The notes under the pieces: generated by a model | Seen by the model: the letters and a program-made list of their open reading frames with translations, nothing else | The model's database searches: none | What the model was told of the DNA's origin: nothing | Made by a program: the position numbers and the translations under genes | Part shown: positions 55,830 through 62,382 of the stretch, in pieces | Layout of the letters: every line of letters begins with the position of its first letter | Numbering within the stretch: position 1 is the stretch's first letter | NCBI RefSeq assembly: GCF_029892425.1 | Contig: NZ_JARXWB010000020.1 | Span: 1 to 64,000, forward strand | DNA length: 64,000 nucleotides | From: Bradyrhizobium sp. BR13661 | Lineage (GTDB): Bacteria; Pseudomonadota; Alphaproteobacteria; Rhizobiales; Xanthobacteraceae | Direction of reading: 5' to 3'

Positions 55830-55859
55830 CCTCGGCGGTTCCCGAGGCCTATTCCTCGG
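55830..55859 (-). promoter_or_regulatory. Expression platform with competing hairpins before gcvT
   Basis: On the minus strand three segments follow the aptamers: CCGAGG (55859-55854), CCTCGG (55847-55842) and CCGAGG (55835-55830). The middle one can pair with either neighbour. The third contains GAGG, the only Shine-Dalgarno-like sequence before the gcvT ATG. Pairing of the first two would free it; pairing of the last two would hide it. Confidence 0.6.
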
Positions 55860-55873
55860 ATAACCAGACGAAA

Positions 55874-56046
55874 CCCCATCTGTCGCTTTGCCTGAGAGTA
55901 TTATCCCGTCGGCGGACGCTTATCGGCCTAAAGCCGGCAAGCGCCTCTTTCCAGATGCTGTCAAAGCCACACGGTCCTTTTGCCTGAGAGTTTCCGGGGC
56001 GGTTGCTCCTTCGGCGCCGGCATCAAAGCCGGTCTCTCCCGACGTG
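55874..56046 (-). promoter_or_regulatory. Tandem glycine riboswitch upstream of gcvT
   Basis: Reading the minus strand, the first aptamer begins GGGAGAGACC at 56040. It carries GCCGAAGGAGCAACCGCC and GGAAACTCTCAGGCAAAAGG (the second string ending near 55974). The second aptamer begins CATCTGGAAAGAG and continues with CCGCCGACGGGATAATA and CTCAGGCAAAGCGACAGATG, closing its P1 stem near 55876. These are the conserved glycine-aptamer cores. Such RNAs turn glycine-cleavage genes on when glycine is abundant. Confidence 0.9.
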
Positions 56047-56095
56047 GCCATCTTGAACGGATGCAGGAAAACACGACCTCGGCCAAACTGTCAAC

Positions 56096-56126
56096 TGTCC
56101 GGACACCAAAGATGAGTGTTCGGACA
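56096..56126. promoter_or_regulatory. Two palindromes TGTCCGGACA / TGTTCGGACA, 21 bp apart
   Basis: TGTCCGGACA at 56096-56105 and TGTTCGGACA at 56117-56126 are near-identical palindromes on the same face of the helix (21 bp centre to centre). They lie between the gcvT riboswitch and the divergent XRE-cupin gene, in the expected promoter zone of gcvT. They look like an operator pair for one dimeric regulator. Confidence 0.5.
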
Positions 56127-56151
56127 ATGAGTCATTGGTAATTTATCTATA

Positions 56152-56166
56152 CTCAAGGTACTTGAC
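56152..56166. promoter_or_regulatory. Palindrome CTCAAG-GTA-CTTGAC before the XRE-cupin gene
   Basis: The core TCAAG-N3-CTTGA matches the perfect site at 51307. It lies 30 bp upstream of the XRE-cupin start and overlaps a plausible -10 box, TATACT (56148-56153). Autoregulation by the XRE-cupin protein would be a simple reading. Confidence 0.5.
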
Positions 56167-56195
56167 TACTACGACTACAGCCATGGAGGCATCGT

Positions 56196-56843
56196 GTGCA
56201 GGCAAAAGTAACAAAGTCCCGGCGAGGCAAGACGCCAGCAAAAATGCTATCCAAGAATCAGCCCGCGGATCTGGACCGCGAAAGCGGTCTACTGATCGGC
56301 GCGCGGCTAAAGCATGCGAGGCTCAACAGGCGGATCTCTTTGCGGCAACTTGCTGACGATGTGGGCTGCACCGAGAGCTTCTTGTCGAAAGTGGAGAACG
56401 ACAAAGTCCGTCCCTCGCTGACGATGCTTCATACCATCGTCAAGTCACTGGGAATCAACATCGCGAAGCTATTTTCAGAGCCAGACTCCGCCGTGGTGAC
56501 CGTGCTTAAGGCGGGCAAGCGCGTCACGCTTCAAACTGAGCAGGCTCCACTCGGTAAGGGCATAACCCTAGAGTCACTCTTGCCGATTCCGCTGGCCGTG
56601 CTTTTGGAGGCGAACATTCATCATGTGGAGCCTGGAAGCTCGACAGACGGCTTCATTGACCACAAAGGTGAAGAGATGGGTTTTGTCCTTGAAGGGGAAC
56701 TCGACCTTACGGTCGACGGGCGGACCGTGAAAGTCCAAAAGGGGGACTCTTTCTTCTTTCAATCGCATCTACCGCACGGCTATCGCAATCCCGGAACGGC
56801 GACCACTAAGATCCTTTGGGTGAATACTCCGCAAAGCTTCTAA
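56196..56843 (+). CDS. XRE-family regulator with C-terminal cupin domain
   Basis: This 215-aa protein has an N-terminal helix-turn-helix ('IGARLKHARLNRRISLRQLA' and 'DDVGCTESFLSKVENDKVRPS' in parts; about 34-85) and a cupin sensor domain ('HHVEPGSSTDGF', 'EEMGFVLEGELDLTVDG', 'QKGDSFFFQSHLPHGYRNPG'; about 135-205). Such proteins (PuuR/SutR-like) sense small amines or amino acids. The start is GTG at 56196, with GGAGG 6 bases upstream. It is divergent from gcvTHP and upstream of the NCS1 permease gene, so it probably regulates glycine and permease genes. Confidence 0.85.
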   Translation: MQAKVTKSRRGKTPAKMLSKNQPADLDRESGLLIGARLKHARLNRRISLRQLADDVGCTESFLSKVENDKVRPSLTMLHTIVKSLGINIAKLFSEPDSAVVTVLKAGKRVTLQTEQAPLGKGITLESLLPIPLAVLLEANIHHVEPGSSTDGFIDHKGEEMGFVLEGELDLTVDGRTVKVQKGDSFFFQSHLPHGYRNPGTATTKILWVNTPQSF

Positions 56844-57194
56844 GGCGCCCTGACGCTATCCCCAAAGCCGGCTGGCGACACCGTCCGAGTTGATCCAGCC
56901 TTGAGGCGGCTACAACCGCAGGACGATTTGCAGAAGTCATCGCTCACGATGCTCGCAGCATAACAGCATCTGTAGAGGCGCGGCTTACCAACATACTTGC
57001 CAATTAGGAAAGTAACTTGACAAAAGGGCCGTTTGGTTTCATTGGTCGAACTGCCGGACGGGCCAGCCTTCTCATGTAGCTGCGCACCGCGTCGGTTCGA
57101 AAGGGAAGGGCCTTGAGAGCCCAAGACAGGGAACGTCATTCGCATCGGTCGGCAGACGCGGCTCTGCCGCCGCGCGGCAGGTGAGGGCGCACAA
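56844..57194. other. Upstream region of the NCS1 permease
   Basis: A 351-bp gap with no gene. It contains AACTTGACAAAAGGG (57013-57027), which matches the right half and flank of the palindrome at 51307 (ACTTGACAAGAGGG there), 169 bp before the permease start. Confidence 0.4.
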
Positions 57195-58625
57195 ATGGAC
57201 GATTATGAGAAGCGGGAGTCTCGGATCTTCAATATCGAGCTTGCGCCTGAGACTGCCACCGGGACATGGAAGACATGGAACCTGTTCGCATGGTGGATGT
57301 CCGGTTGGCATAGCCTTGGTGGGTACACCTTCGCCATTGGCTTGTTCGCCCTCGGACTAGCCGGTTGGCAGATGATCGTTGCGTTTACCCTCGGGGTAGT
57401 TGTCCTCTATTTTACGAATAATCTTAGCGGGATCGCCGGCCAGCGTGTGAAAGTGCCCTTTCCGGTGTTTGCCCGCGCCAGCTTTGGCGTGTATGGCGCC
57501 AACATTCCGGCTCTACTGAGAGCGACCGTCGCCATAGCCTGGTATGGGATCCAGACCTATTTGGCCTCGGCCGCAGTCATGCTGCTGGTCCTCAAGCTTT
57601 TTCCCTCCTCGAACTCGCTGACGGAAAGCTCCTTTGTTGGTCTAACTTATCTTGGTTGGATTTGCTTTCTGGCGCTTTCCGCGGCTCAACTGATTGTGCT
57701 GTCGCGCGGCATGGAAGCGGTTCGGAAGCTGACGGATTTTGCCGGCCCAGTTATTTGGATCGCCATGATTGCGCTCGCAGTCTGGGTACTGGCACGCGCG
57801 GGTTGGTCGGTCGATTTCAGTTATCGAACAGTGGAGGGCGGTAGCAGCATTATGGCAATGCTGTCGGCGATGTTCATCGTCGTGTCCTACTTGGCGGGGC
57901 CGACCCTGAACTTTGCCGATTTCACCCGTAACGCTCCCGATGAGCAAACAGTCCGCCGAGGTAACGTTTGGGGGCTTCTCGTTAACGCAACAGCGTTTGG
58001 TGCAATTTCAATCGTGATCGCGTTGGCGTCTGTGAAAGTGTACGGAAAGGCCGTCCACGATCCGATCGAACTGCTAGCCGACATCGACAATATAGCGATC
58101 CTGCTCATCGCAATCATCGCCATCGGGACTGCGACTGCTGGCATCAATATCATTCTGAATTTCGTGGCGCCGGTCTACGACATCATCAACGTCTGGCCGC
58201 GCCATTTTACGTTTCGCCAGGCCGGCGTCCTTGTGGCACTGCTCTCGATCGTTACGACGCCCTGGAACTTGTTCGCCAATCCAGCGATCATCAATCAATT
58301 CATCGGTGGCGTTGGCGCGCTCATGGGGCCGCTCTACGGAATTATCATGGCGGACTATTATCTGGTCAGGCGCCAAGTCGTCGATCAGCAGGCCTTGTTC
58401 GACGACCGACCGTCCGGCGCGTACTACTACGCTGGCGGCTACAATCCCAAAGCCATCTATGCGCTACTGGCCTCGGGCCTCGTCACGATTGCATTTTCGA
58501 TTGTCCCAGTACTCAATGCGTGGGCGCCGTTCGCATGGCCAATTGGCGTGTTGCTTGGTGCGCTCGTGTACTGTCAGCTGAGCAAGGTCACTAGGAGCTC
58601 CCTAAAGGCTGCCGCTGCAGGATAG
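57195..58625 (+). CDS. NCS1-family permease (purine/hydantoin/allantoin type)
   Basis: This 476-aa membrane protein has about 12 helices. It carries NCS1 features: an N-terminal 'TWNLFAWWMSGWHSLGGYTFA' in parts, 'VPFPVFARASFGVYGANIPAL' in parts, 'AWYGIQTYL' and a C-terminal 'DYYLVRRQ'. The W-Y-G-I-Q motif and the N/W pattern of helix 1 occur in hydantoin, allantoin and cytosine/purine transporters. The substrate cannot be read from sequence. With a carbamoylase-type hydrolase nearby, hydantoin or a ureide is a reasonable guess. It follows the XRE-cupin gene by 351 bp and precedes the sdaA riboswitch. Confidence 0.85.
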   Translation: MDDYEKRESRIFNIELAPETATGTWKTWNLFAWWMSGWHSLGGYTFAIGLFALGLAGWQMIVAFTLGVVVLYFTNNLSGIAGQRVKVPFPVFARASFGVYGANIPALLRATVAIAWYGIQTYLASAAVMLLVLKLFPSSNSLTESSFVGLTYLGWICFLALSAAQLIVLSRGMEAVRKLTDFAGPVIWIAMIALAVWVLARAGWSVDFSYRTVEGGSSIMAMLSAMFIVVSYLAGPTLNFADFTRNAPDEQTVRRGNVWGLLVNATAFGAISIVIALASVKVYGKAVHDPIELLADIDNIAILLIAIIAIGTATAGINIILNFVAPVYDIINVWPRHFTFRQAGVLVALLSIVTTPWNLFANPAIINQFIGGVGALMGPLYGIIMADYYLVRRQVVDQQALFDDRPSGAYYYAGGYNPKAIYALLASGLVTIAFSIVPVLNAWAPFAWPIGVLLGALVYCQLSKVTRSSLKAAAAG

Positions 58626-58760
58626 TTGAGGAGCCAGTGATGGGATGGCGAGATAGCTGAGGCCGCGGGAGAAGTTTTTCGACGATGCTCGCAACCGACA
58701 AGGAAGGCCATCTGCCTTGACAAGCGGACGGGATTGCGACTAGCTAAGCAAGTTGATCCG

Positions 58761-58775
58761 CAATACTTCGTATCG
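58761..58775. promoter_or_regulatory. Palindrome CAATAC-TTC-GTATCG, copy 2
   Basis: Reverse complement of the site at 41340-41354 with one mismatch. It lies about 50 bp before the sdaA riboswitch, where the promoter should be. Confidence 0.5.
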
Positions 58776-58826
58776 CGCATTCGGATCAAGCTTTGAAAGA
58801 GGAGTTGTTACACGGAACATCTGACG

Positions 58827-58975
58827 CTGGGAGAGACCGAGCTATTCGGCGCCGAAGGAGCAACCGCCCCAGGAAACTCTCAGGCAAAAGGACCGCGTCA
58901 GTCGAAACATCTGAAAAGAGATGCATCTGCATCCGCCGACGGGATAACATTCTCAGGCAAAGCAACAGATGGGGC
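58827..58975 (+). promoter_or_regulatory. Tandem glycine riboswitch upstream of sdaA
   Basis: The first aptamer begins CTGGGAGAGACCGAG and carries GCCGAAGGAGCAACCGCCCC and GGAAACTCTCAGGCAAAAGG. The second, starting CATCTGAAAAGAG (58908), carries CCGCCGACGGGATAACA and TCTCAGGCAAAGCAACAGAT. Compared with the gcvT copy, the second aptamer has a much shorter internal stem (ATGCATCTGCAT replaces about 28 bases), while its core is kept. The two riboswitches are clearly related copies. Confidence 0.88.
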
Positions 58976-59006
58976 ACTCAACGTAGCTGAAAAAAGCTGG
59001 AGTGCC
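58973..59006 (+). promoter_or_regulatory. Hairpin that buries the sdaA ribosome-binding site
   Basis: GGCACTC (58973-58979) pairs with GAGTGCC (59000-59006), with an inner AGCT/AGCT stem around a GAAAAA loop. The 3' arm, with the preceding G, contains GGAG, the Shine-Dalgarno sequence of the GTG start at 59011. The hairpin begins one base after the second aptamer's P1 stem, so it is a likely expression platform. Confidence 0.65.
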
Positions 59007-59010
59007 TTGT

Positions 59011-60459
59011 GTGACAACACGAATCCATCACGACTCGCCGTCTGACTTGCTCGCGCGTTCCGCTCTCGCAAACGGCGCGACCAAGCAGCTACCAATAGGC
59101 GTCCTCGATCTTTTCAAGATCGGAATCGGACCGTCCTCGTCTCATACCGTCGGCCCTATGAAGGCCGCTGCAACCTTCGTGCGCGGCTTGGGGAAGGAGC
59201 GCGAGGAAAGGGTCGCGCGGATCCAGGCCACGATTTTCGGCTCGCTCGCCTGGACGGGCAAAGGGCACGCAACCGATAAGGCTCTTGTGCTCGGGCTTTC
59301 GGGGAAGACACCCGATTGCATCGATCCCGATGAGGCCAGCCACGCGTTCGAGCAAATTTCTAATCTTCGTCAAATCGAATTGCCCGGTGGTCGTAGAATT
59401 ATCTTCGAACCGGAGAAGGACATTGTTTTCGATACCAAACGGCAATTCGATCGCCATCCGAACGCAATGGAATTCAAGGTTCTGGATGCAGACAGTAACG
59501 AGATTGCGTCCGATGTCTGGTTCTCGATTGGCGGCGGCTTCATCGAGCGATTCGGCGGCGAAAACCAAAACGACGAGATAGAATATTCCTGCGGCTTTGA
59601 GTTTCGCTCTTCGCGCGAACTACTCGAACTATGCCGGCTCCATTCATGTACGATCGCCGACATCGCGATGGCAAACGAGATTGCCCGCCGCGGCGAGGAA
59701 AAGACGAACGAGGAGCTCGACCGCATCATCGATGTAATGATGAGATGCATTGATCGTGGTCTTGCGCAGGGAGGAGAGCTCCCGGGTGGATTGAAGGTAC
59801 GGCGAAGGGCAAGCGCGCTCTTCGAGCGACTGCAGCAAAATCCCCTCAGCAATTCCGGCCACACAAGCAAACCTTTTGATTACATATCGGTCTTTGCTAT
59901 CGCGGTGAACGAGGAGAACGCCGCGGGCGGGCGGGTCGTGACAGCGCCGACGAATGGTGCCGCAGGCGTTGTTCCCGCCGTTCTTCGCTACTACCGTGAT
60001 CTCTGCGAAGCGGCGAACGATGAGAAGCTTCGCACTTTCCTTCTCGTGGCAAGCGCGATCGGCAGCATCATTAAGCGAAATGCTTCCATCTCCGGGGCGG
60101 AAGTTGGCTGTCAGGGAGAGGTGGGATCGGCCGCCGCGATGGCGAGTGCGGGGCTTACGGCTGCGCTCGGCGGCACTAACGAGCAAATCGAGAACGCTGC
60201 CGAGATCGCTATCGAGCATCACCTTGGAATGACTTGCGACCCAGTCGGCGGATTGGTTCAGATCCCCTGCATTGAGCGAAACGCGTTCGGGGCGGTGAAA
60301 GCGGTAAACGCTGCGTACCTGGCGCTCGCAGGTGACGGAAAACACCGCGTCACTCTCGATCAAGTCATCGAAACCATGCGTCAGACCGGCGCAGACATGC
60401 ACGACAAGTATCGAGAGACCTCCCGTGGAGGGCTCGCCGTTAACGTACCGGAATGTTGA
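59011..60459 (+). CDS. sdaA: L-serine ammonia-lyase, iron-sulfur, single chain
   Basis: This 482-aa enzyme deaminates L-serine to pyruvate. Its N-terminal beta domain has 'DLFKIGIGPSSSHTVGPMKAA' in parts (about 30-50), and its alpha domain has 'SGAEVGCQGEVGSAAAMAS' and 'MTCDPVGGLVQIPCIERN', which supply cysteines for the 4Fe-4S cluster. The length is normal. I take the GTG at 59011, eight bases after GGAG; a GTG at 59002 would lie in the hairpin arm. It is under a tandem glycine riboswitch and 13 bp ahead of glyA, so serine made from glycine would be drained to pyruvate. Confidence 0.92.
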   Translation: MTTRIHHDSPSDLLARSALANGATKQLPIGVLDLFKIGIGPSSSHTVGPMKAAATFVRGLGKEREERVARIQATIFGSLAWTGKGHATDKALVLGLSGKTPDCIDPDEASHAFEQISNLRQIELPGGRRIIFEPEKDIVFDTKRQFDRHPNAMEFKVLDADSNEIASDVWFSIGGGFIERFGGENQNDEIEYSCGFEFRSSRELLELCRLHSCTIADIAMANEIARRGEEKTNEELDRIIDVMMRCIDRGLAQGGELPGGLKVRRRASALFERLQQNPLSNSGHTSKPFDYISVFAIAVNEENAAGGRVVTAPTNGAAGVVPAVLRYYRDLCEAANDEKLRTFLLVASAIGSIIKRNASISGAEVGCQGEVGSAAAMASAGLTAALGGTNEQIENAAEIAIEHHLGMTCDPVGGLVQIPCIERNAFGAVKAVNAAYLALAGDGKHRVTLDQVIETMRQTGADMHDKYRETSRGGLAVNVPEC

Positions 60460-60472
60460 AAAGGAAACTCTC

Positions 60473-61750
60473 ATGAATTTGCACGATACAACGACGCGAG
60501 TATCGCCAGATCCGGCCGTCTTTCAAGCTATTGGGCGCGAGCTGGCACGTCAGCAAAACCAGATCGAGTTGATCGCATCTGAAAACATTGTCTCCGAGGC
60601 AGTGTTGGCAGCGCAAGGCTCAGTTCTCACCAATAAGTACGCCGAAGGTTATCCAGGTCGGCGCTACTATGGCGGGTGCGAATTCGTCGACGAAGTCGAA
60701 ACCCTCGCCATTTACAGGGCGAAGAATCTGTTCGGTTGTCAATTTGCCAACGTTCAGGCGCATTCCGGTGCGCAAGCCAATTTGGCCGCTTTTCTGGCGC
60801 TTCTCAATACCGGCGACACCTTCATGGGCATGTCGCTTGCTCATGGCGGACACCTCACGCACGGCTCGCCTGTGACCATTTCCGGGAAATGGTTCAAGCC
60901 GGTTGAGTACTGCGTGAGGGAGGACAATCATCGTATCGATATGGACAATGTGCGCGAGCTCGCACTCAAGCATCGGCCGAAACTCATCCTGGCCGGCGGC
61001 TCGGCGTATCCTCGCGAGATCGATTTTGCGGGATTCCGGCAAATTGCGGACGAGATCGACGCCAAATTGATGGTGGATATGGCGCACGTTGCGGGTCTCG
61101 TTGCAGGTGGCGTCTATCCCTCGCCGGTACCGCATGCGCACGTGGTTACCTCGACGACGCACAAGACGCTGCGCGGACCTCGCGGTGGTCTCATCCTGAC
61201 GAACGATCCAGACCTGGCGAAGAAAATCAATTCCGCGGTGTTTCCAGGAGTTCAAGGTGGACCATTGATGCACGTCATCGCCGCCAAGGCCGTCGCGTTC
61301 GGCGAGGCGCTCGAGCCCTCTTTCAAAGCCTATGCCCAGCAGGTGTTGGACAACGCACGGGCGATGGCCACCGTCCTGGCGGAAGGCGGTCTATCGATCG
61401 TTTCCGGGGGCACGGACAGTCACTTGGCGCTTGTCGACCTCAGACCGCTCGGGCTCACGGGCAAGGCCGCCGAGACAGCGCTTGAGGAGGTTGGACTCAC
61501 CTGCAACAAGAACGCAATCCCGTTCGATCCACAGAAGCCTGCCCTTACGTCTGGGATCAGGCTCGGCTCGTCAGCCGGCACGTCACGTGGCTTCGGAGAG
61601 CGTGAGTTTCGAGAGATCGGCTCGCTCATCCTCCGGAGATTAACGGAACTTGCGTCCGGTGACGCTGACAAGGGCAGGGTAGATGAGATCGGCGGCGCCG
61701 TGCGCAGGCTGTGCGACGCTTACCCGATTTATTCCTCGATGCAGGCCTAG
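60473..61750 (+). CDS. glyA: Serine hydroxymethyltransferase
   Basis: This 425-aa PLP enzyme interconverts glycine plus methylene-tetrahydrofolate and serine. It has 'QIELIASENIVSEAVLAAQGS' in parts, 'NKYAEGYPGRRYYGGCEFVD' (split), and the PLP-lysine motif 'TSTTHKTLRGPRGG' (about K231). The ATG at 60473 is preceded by AAGGAAA; the open frame upstream overlaps sdaA. Placed behind sdaA and the glycine riboswitch, it is likely a dedicated copy that makes serine from the methylene group released by GcvTHP. Confidence 0.95.
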   Translation: MNLHDTTTRVSPDPAVFQAIGRELARQQNQIELIASENIVSEAVLAAQGSVLTNKYAEGYPGRRYYGGCEFVDEVETLAIYRAKNLFGCQFANVQAHSGAQANLAAFLALLNTGDTFMGMSLAHGGHLTHGSPVTISGKWFKPVEYCVREDNHRIDMDNVRELALKHRPKLILAGGSAYPREIDFAGFRQIADEIDAKLMVDMAHVAGLVAGGVYPSPVPHAHVVTSTTHKTLRGPRGGLILTNDPDLAKKINSAVFPGVQGGPLMHVIAAKAVAFGEALEPSFKAYAQQVLDNARAMATVLAEGGLSIVSGGTDSHLALVDLRPLGLTGKAAETALEEVGLTCNKNAIPFDPQKPALTSGIRLGSSAGTSRGFGEREFREIGSLILRRLTELASGDADKGRVDEIGGAVRRLCDAYPIYSSMQA

Positions 61751-61769
61751 TGACTTGGGAGAACACGAA

Positions 61770-62114
61770 GTGCACTACGAACAAATGTCGACTGACGTAC
61801 GCAAGGAAGCGGTGGATCTCTACAAGGCCCTGCCGGAGGTCATGCGCTCGTTTCAAGGGCTCATGAGCACCGTGGGCAAGGAAGGTGCGCTCTCGACGAA
61901 GACCAAAGAACTCATGGCTCTGTCAATTGCCATCAGCTCGAAGTGCGAAGGGTGCCTGGTTTTCCACGTCCAGAACGCAATTAAGCACGGTGCGAGCCGC
62001 GAGGAAGTGGCGGAAACGATCGCCGTCGCGATCGAAATGGGAGGCGGGCCGTCGACCGTGTATGGCGGAAAAGCGCTCGCCGCCTTCGACGAACTGAAAG
62101 GTAAGGCGAAATAA
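61770..62114 (+). CDS. Carboxymuconolactone-decarboxylase/AhpD-like protein
   Basis: This 114-aa all-helical protein has the AhpD-type thiol motif in 'CEGCLVFHVQNAIKHGAS' (C-x-x-C then H; about residues 54-71) and 'EEVAETIAVAIEMGGGPS' after it. AhpD-like proteins act as peroxidase partners or are uncharacterised. The start is GTG at 61770 with GGGAG eight bases upstream, 19 bp after glyA, so it shares the sdaA-glyA transcript. Its role there is unknown; protection of the oxygen-sensitive SdaA cluster is one speculative idea. Confidence 0.8.
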   Translation: MHYEQMSTDVRKEAVDLYKALPEVMRSFQGLMSTVGKEGALSTKTKELMALSIAISSKCEGCLVFHVQNAIKHGASREEVAETIAVAIEMGGGPSTVYGGKALAAFDELKGKAK

Positions 62115-62175
62115 GAGAGATCTGGTTTTCGGCGGGCTTGCCTCCTGCAAGGCAAGTTCGCTGCGAACTGGAGAC

Positions 62176-62358
62176 TTAGTCCGGTAAATGGTCGCCCCGC
62201 CACAGTGGAACGACAGTTTTGAATGCCCAATATTTCTTGCCGACGAGCGTGATCTGACAGTCGAAGCAGGGGCGATATTCACCACCTGCGGCACGATGCA
62301 CCTGGGTATCGATTGAAGGTTTAGAGCCGAGCTGAATGTGGGTTCTCCTAACGACCAC
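62176..62358 (-). CDS. Possible 60-aa small protein antisense to the pyc upstream region
   Basis: A minus-strand frame with a GTG start at 62358 encodes 60 residues. It contains 'GGEYRPCFDCQITLVGKKYW' and ends 'WRGDHLPD'. The composition is protein-like (aromatic, two Cys close together), but no family is recognised and GGAG-type ribosome-binding sequence is not clear. It lies in the 268-bp gap between the AhpD-like gene and pyruvate carboxylase. Confidence 0.25.
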   Translation of the reverse strand: MVVRRTHIQLGSKPSIDTQVHRAAGGEYRPCFDCQITLVGKKYWAFKTVVPLWRGDHLPD

Positions 62359-62382
62359 GATGGCTCAGGGAAAGCGGAACAC

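Noticed and set aside
58761..58775. Similarity of the palindrome to a loxP arm
   Set aside because: Spacing and length do not match loxP; the recurrence upstream of two operons fits an operator better.
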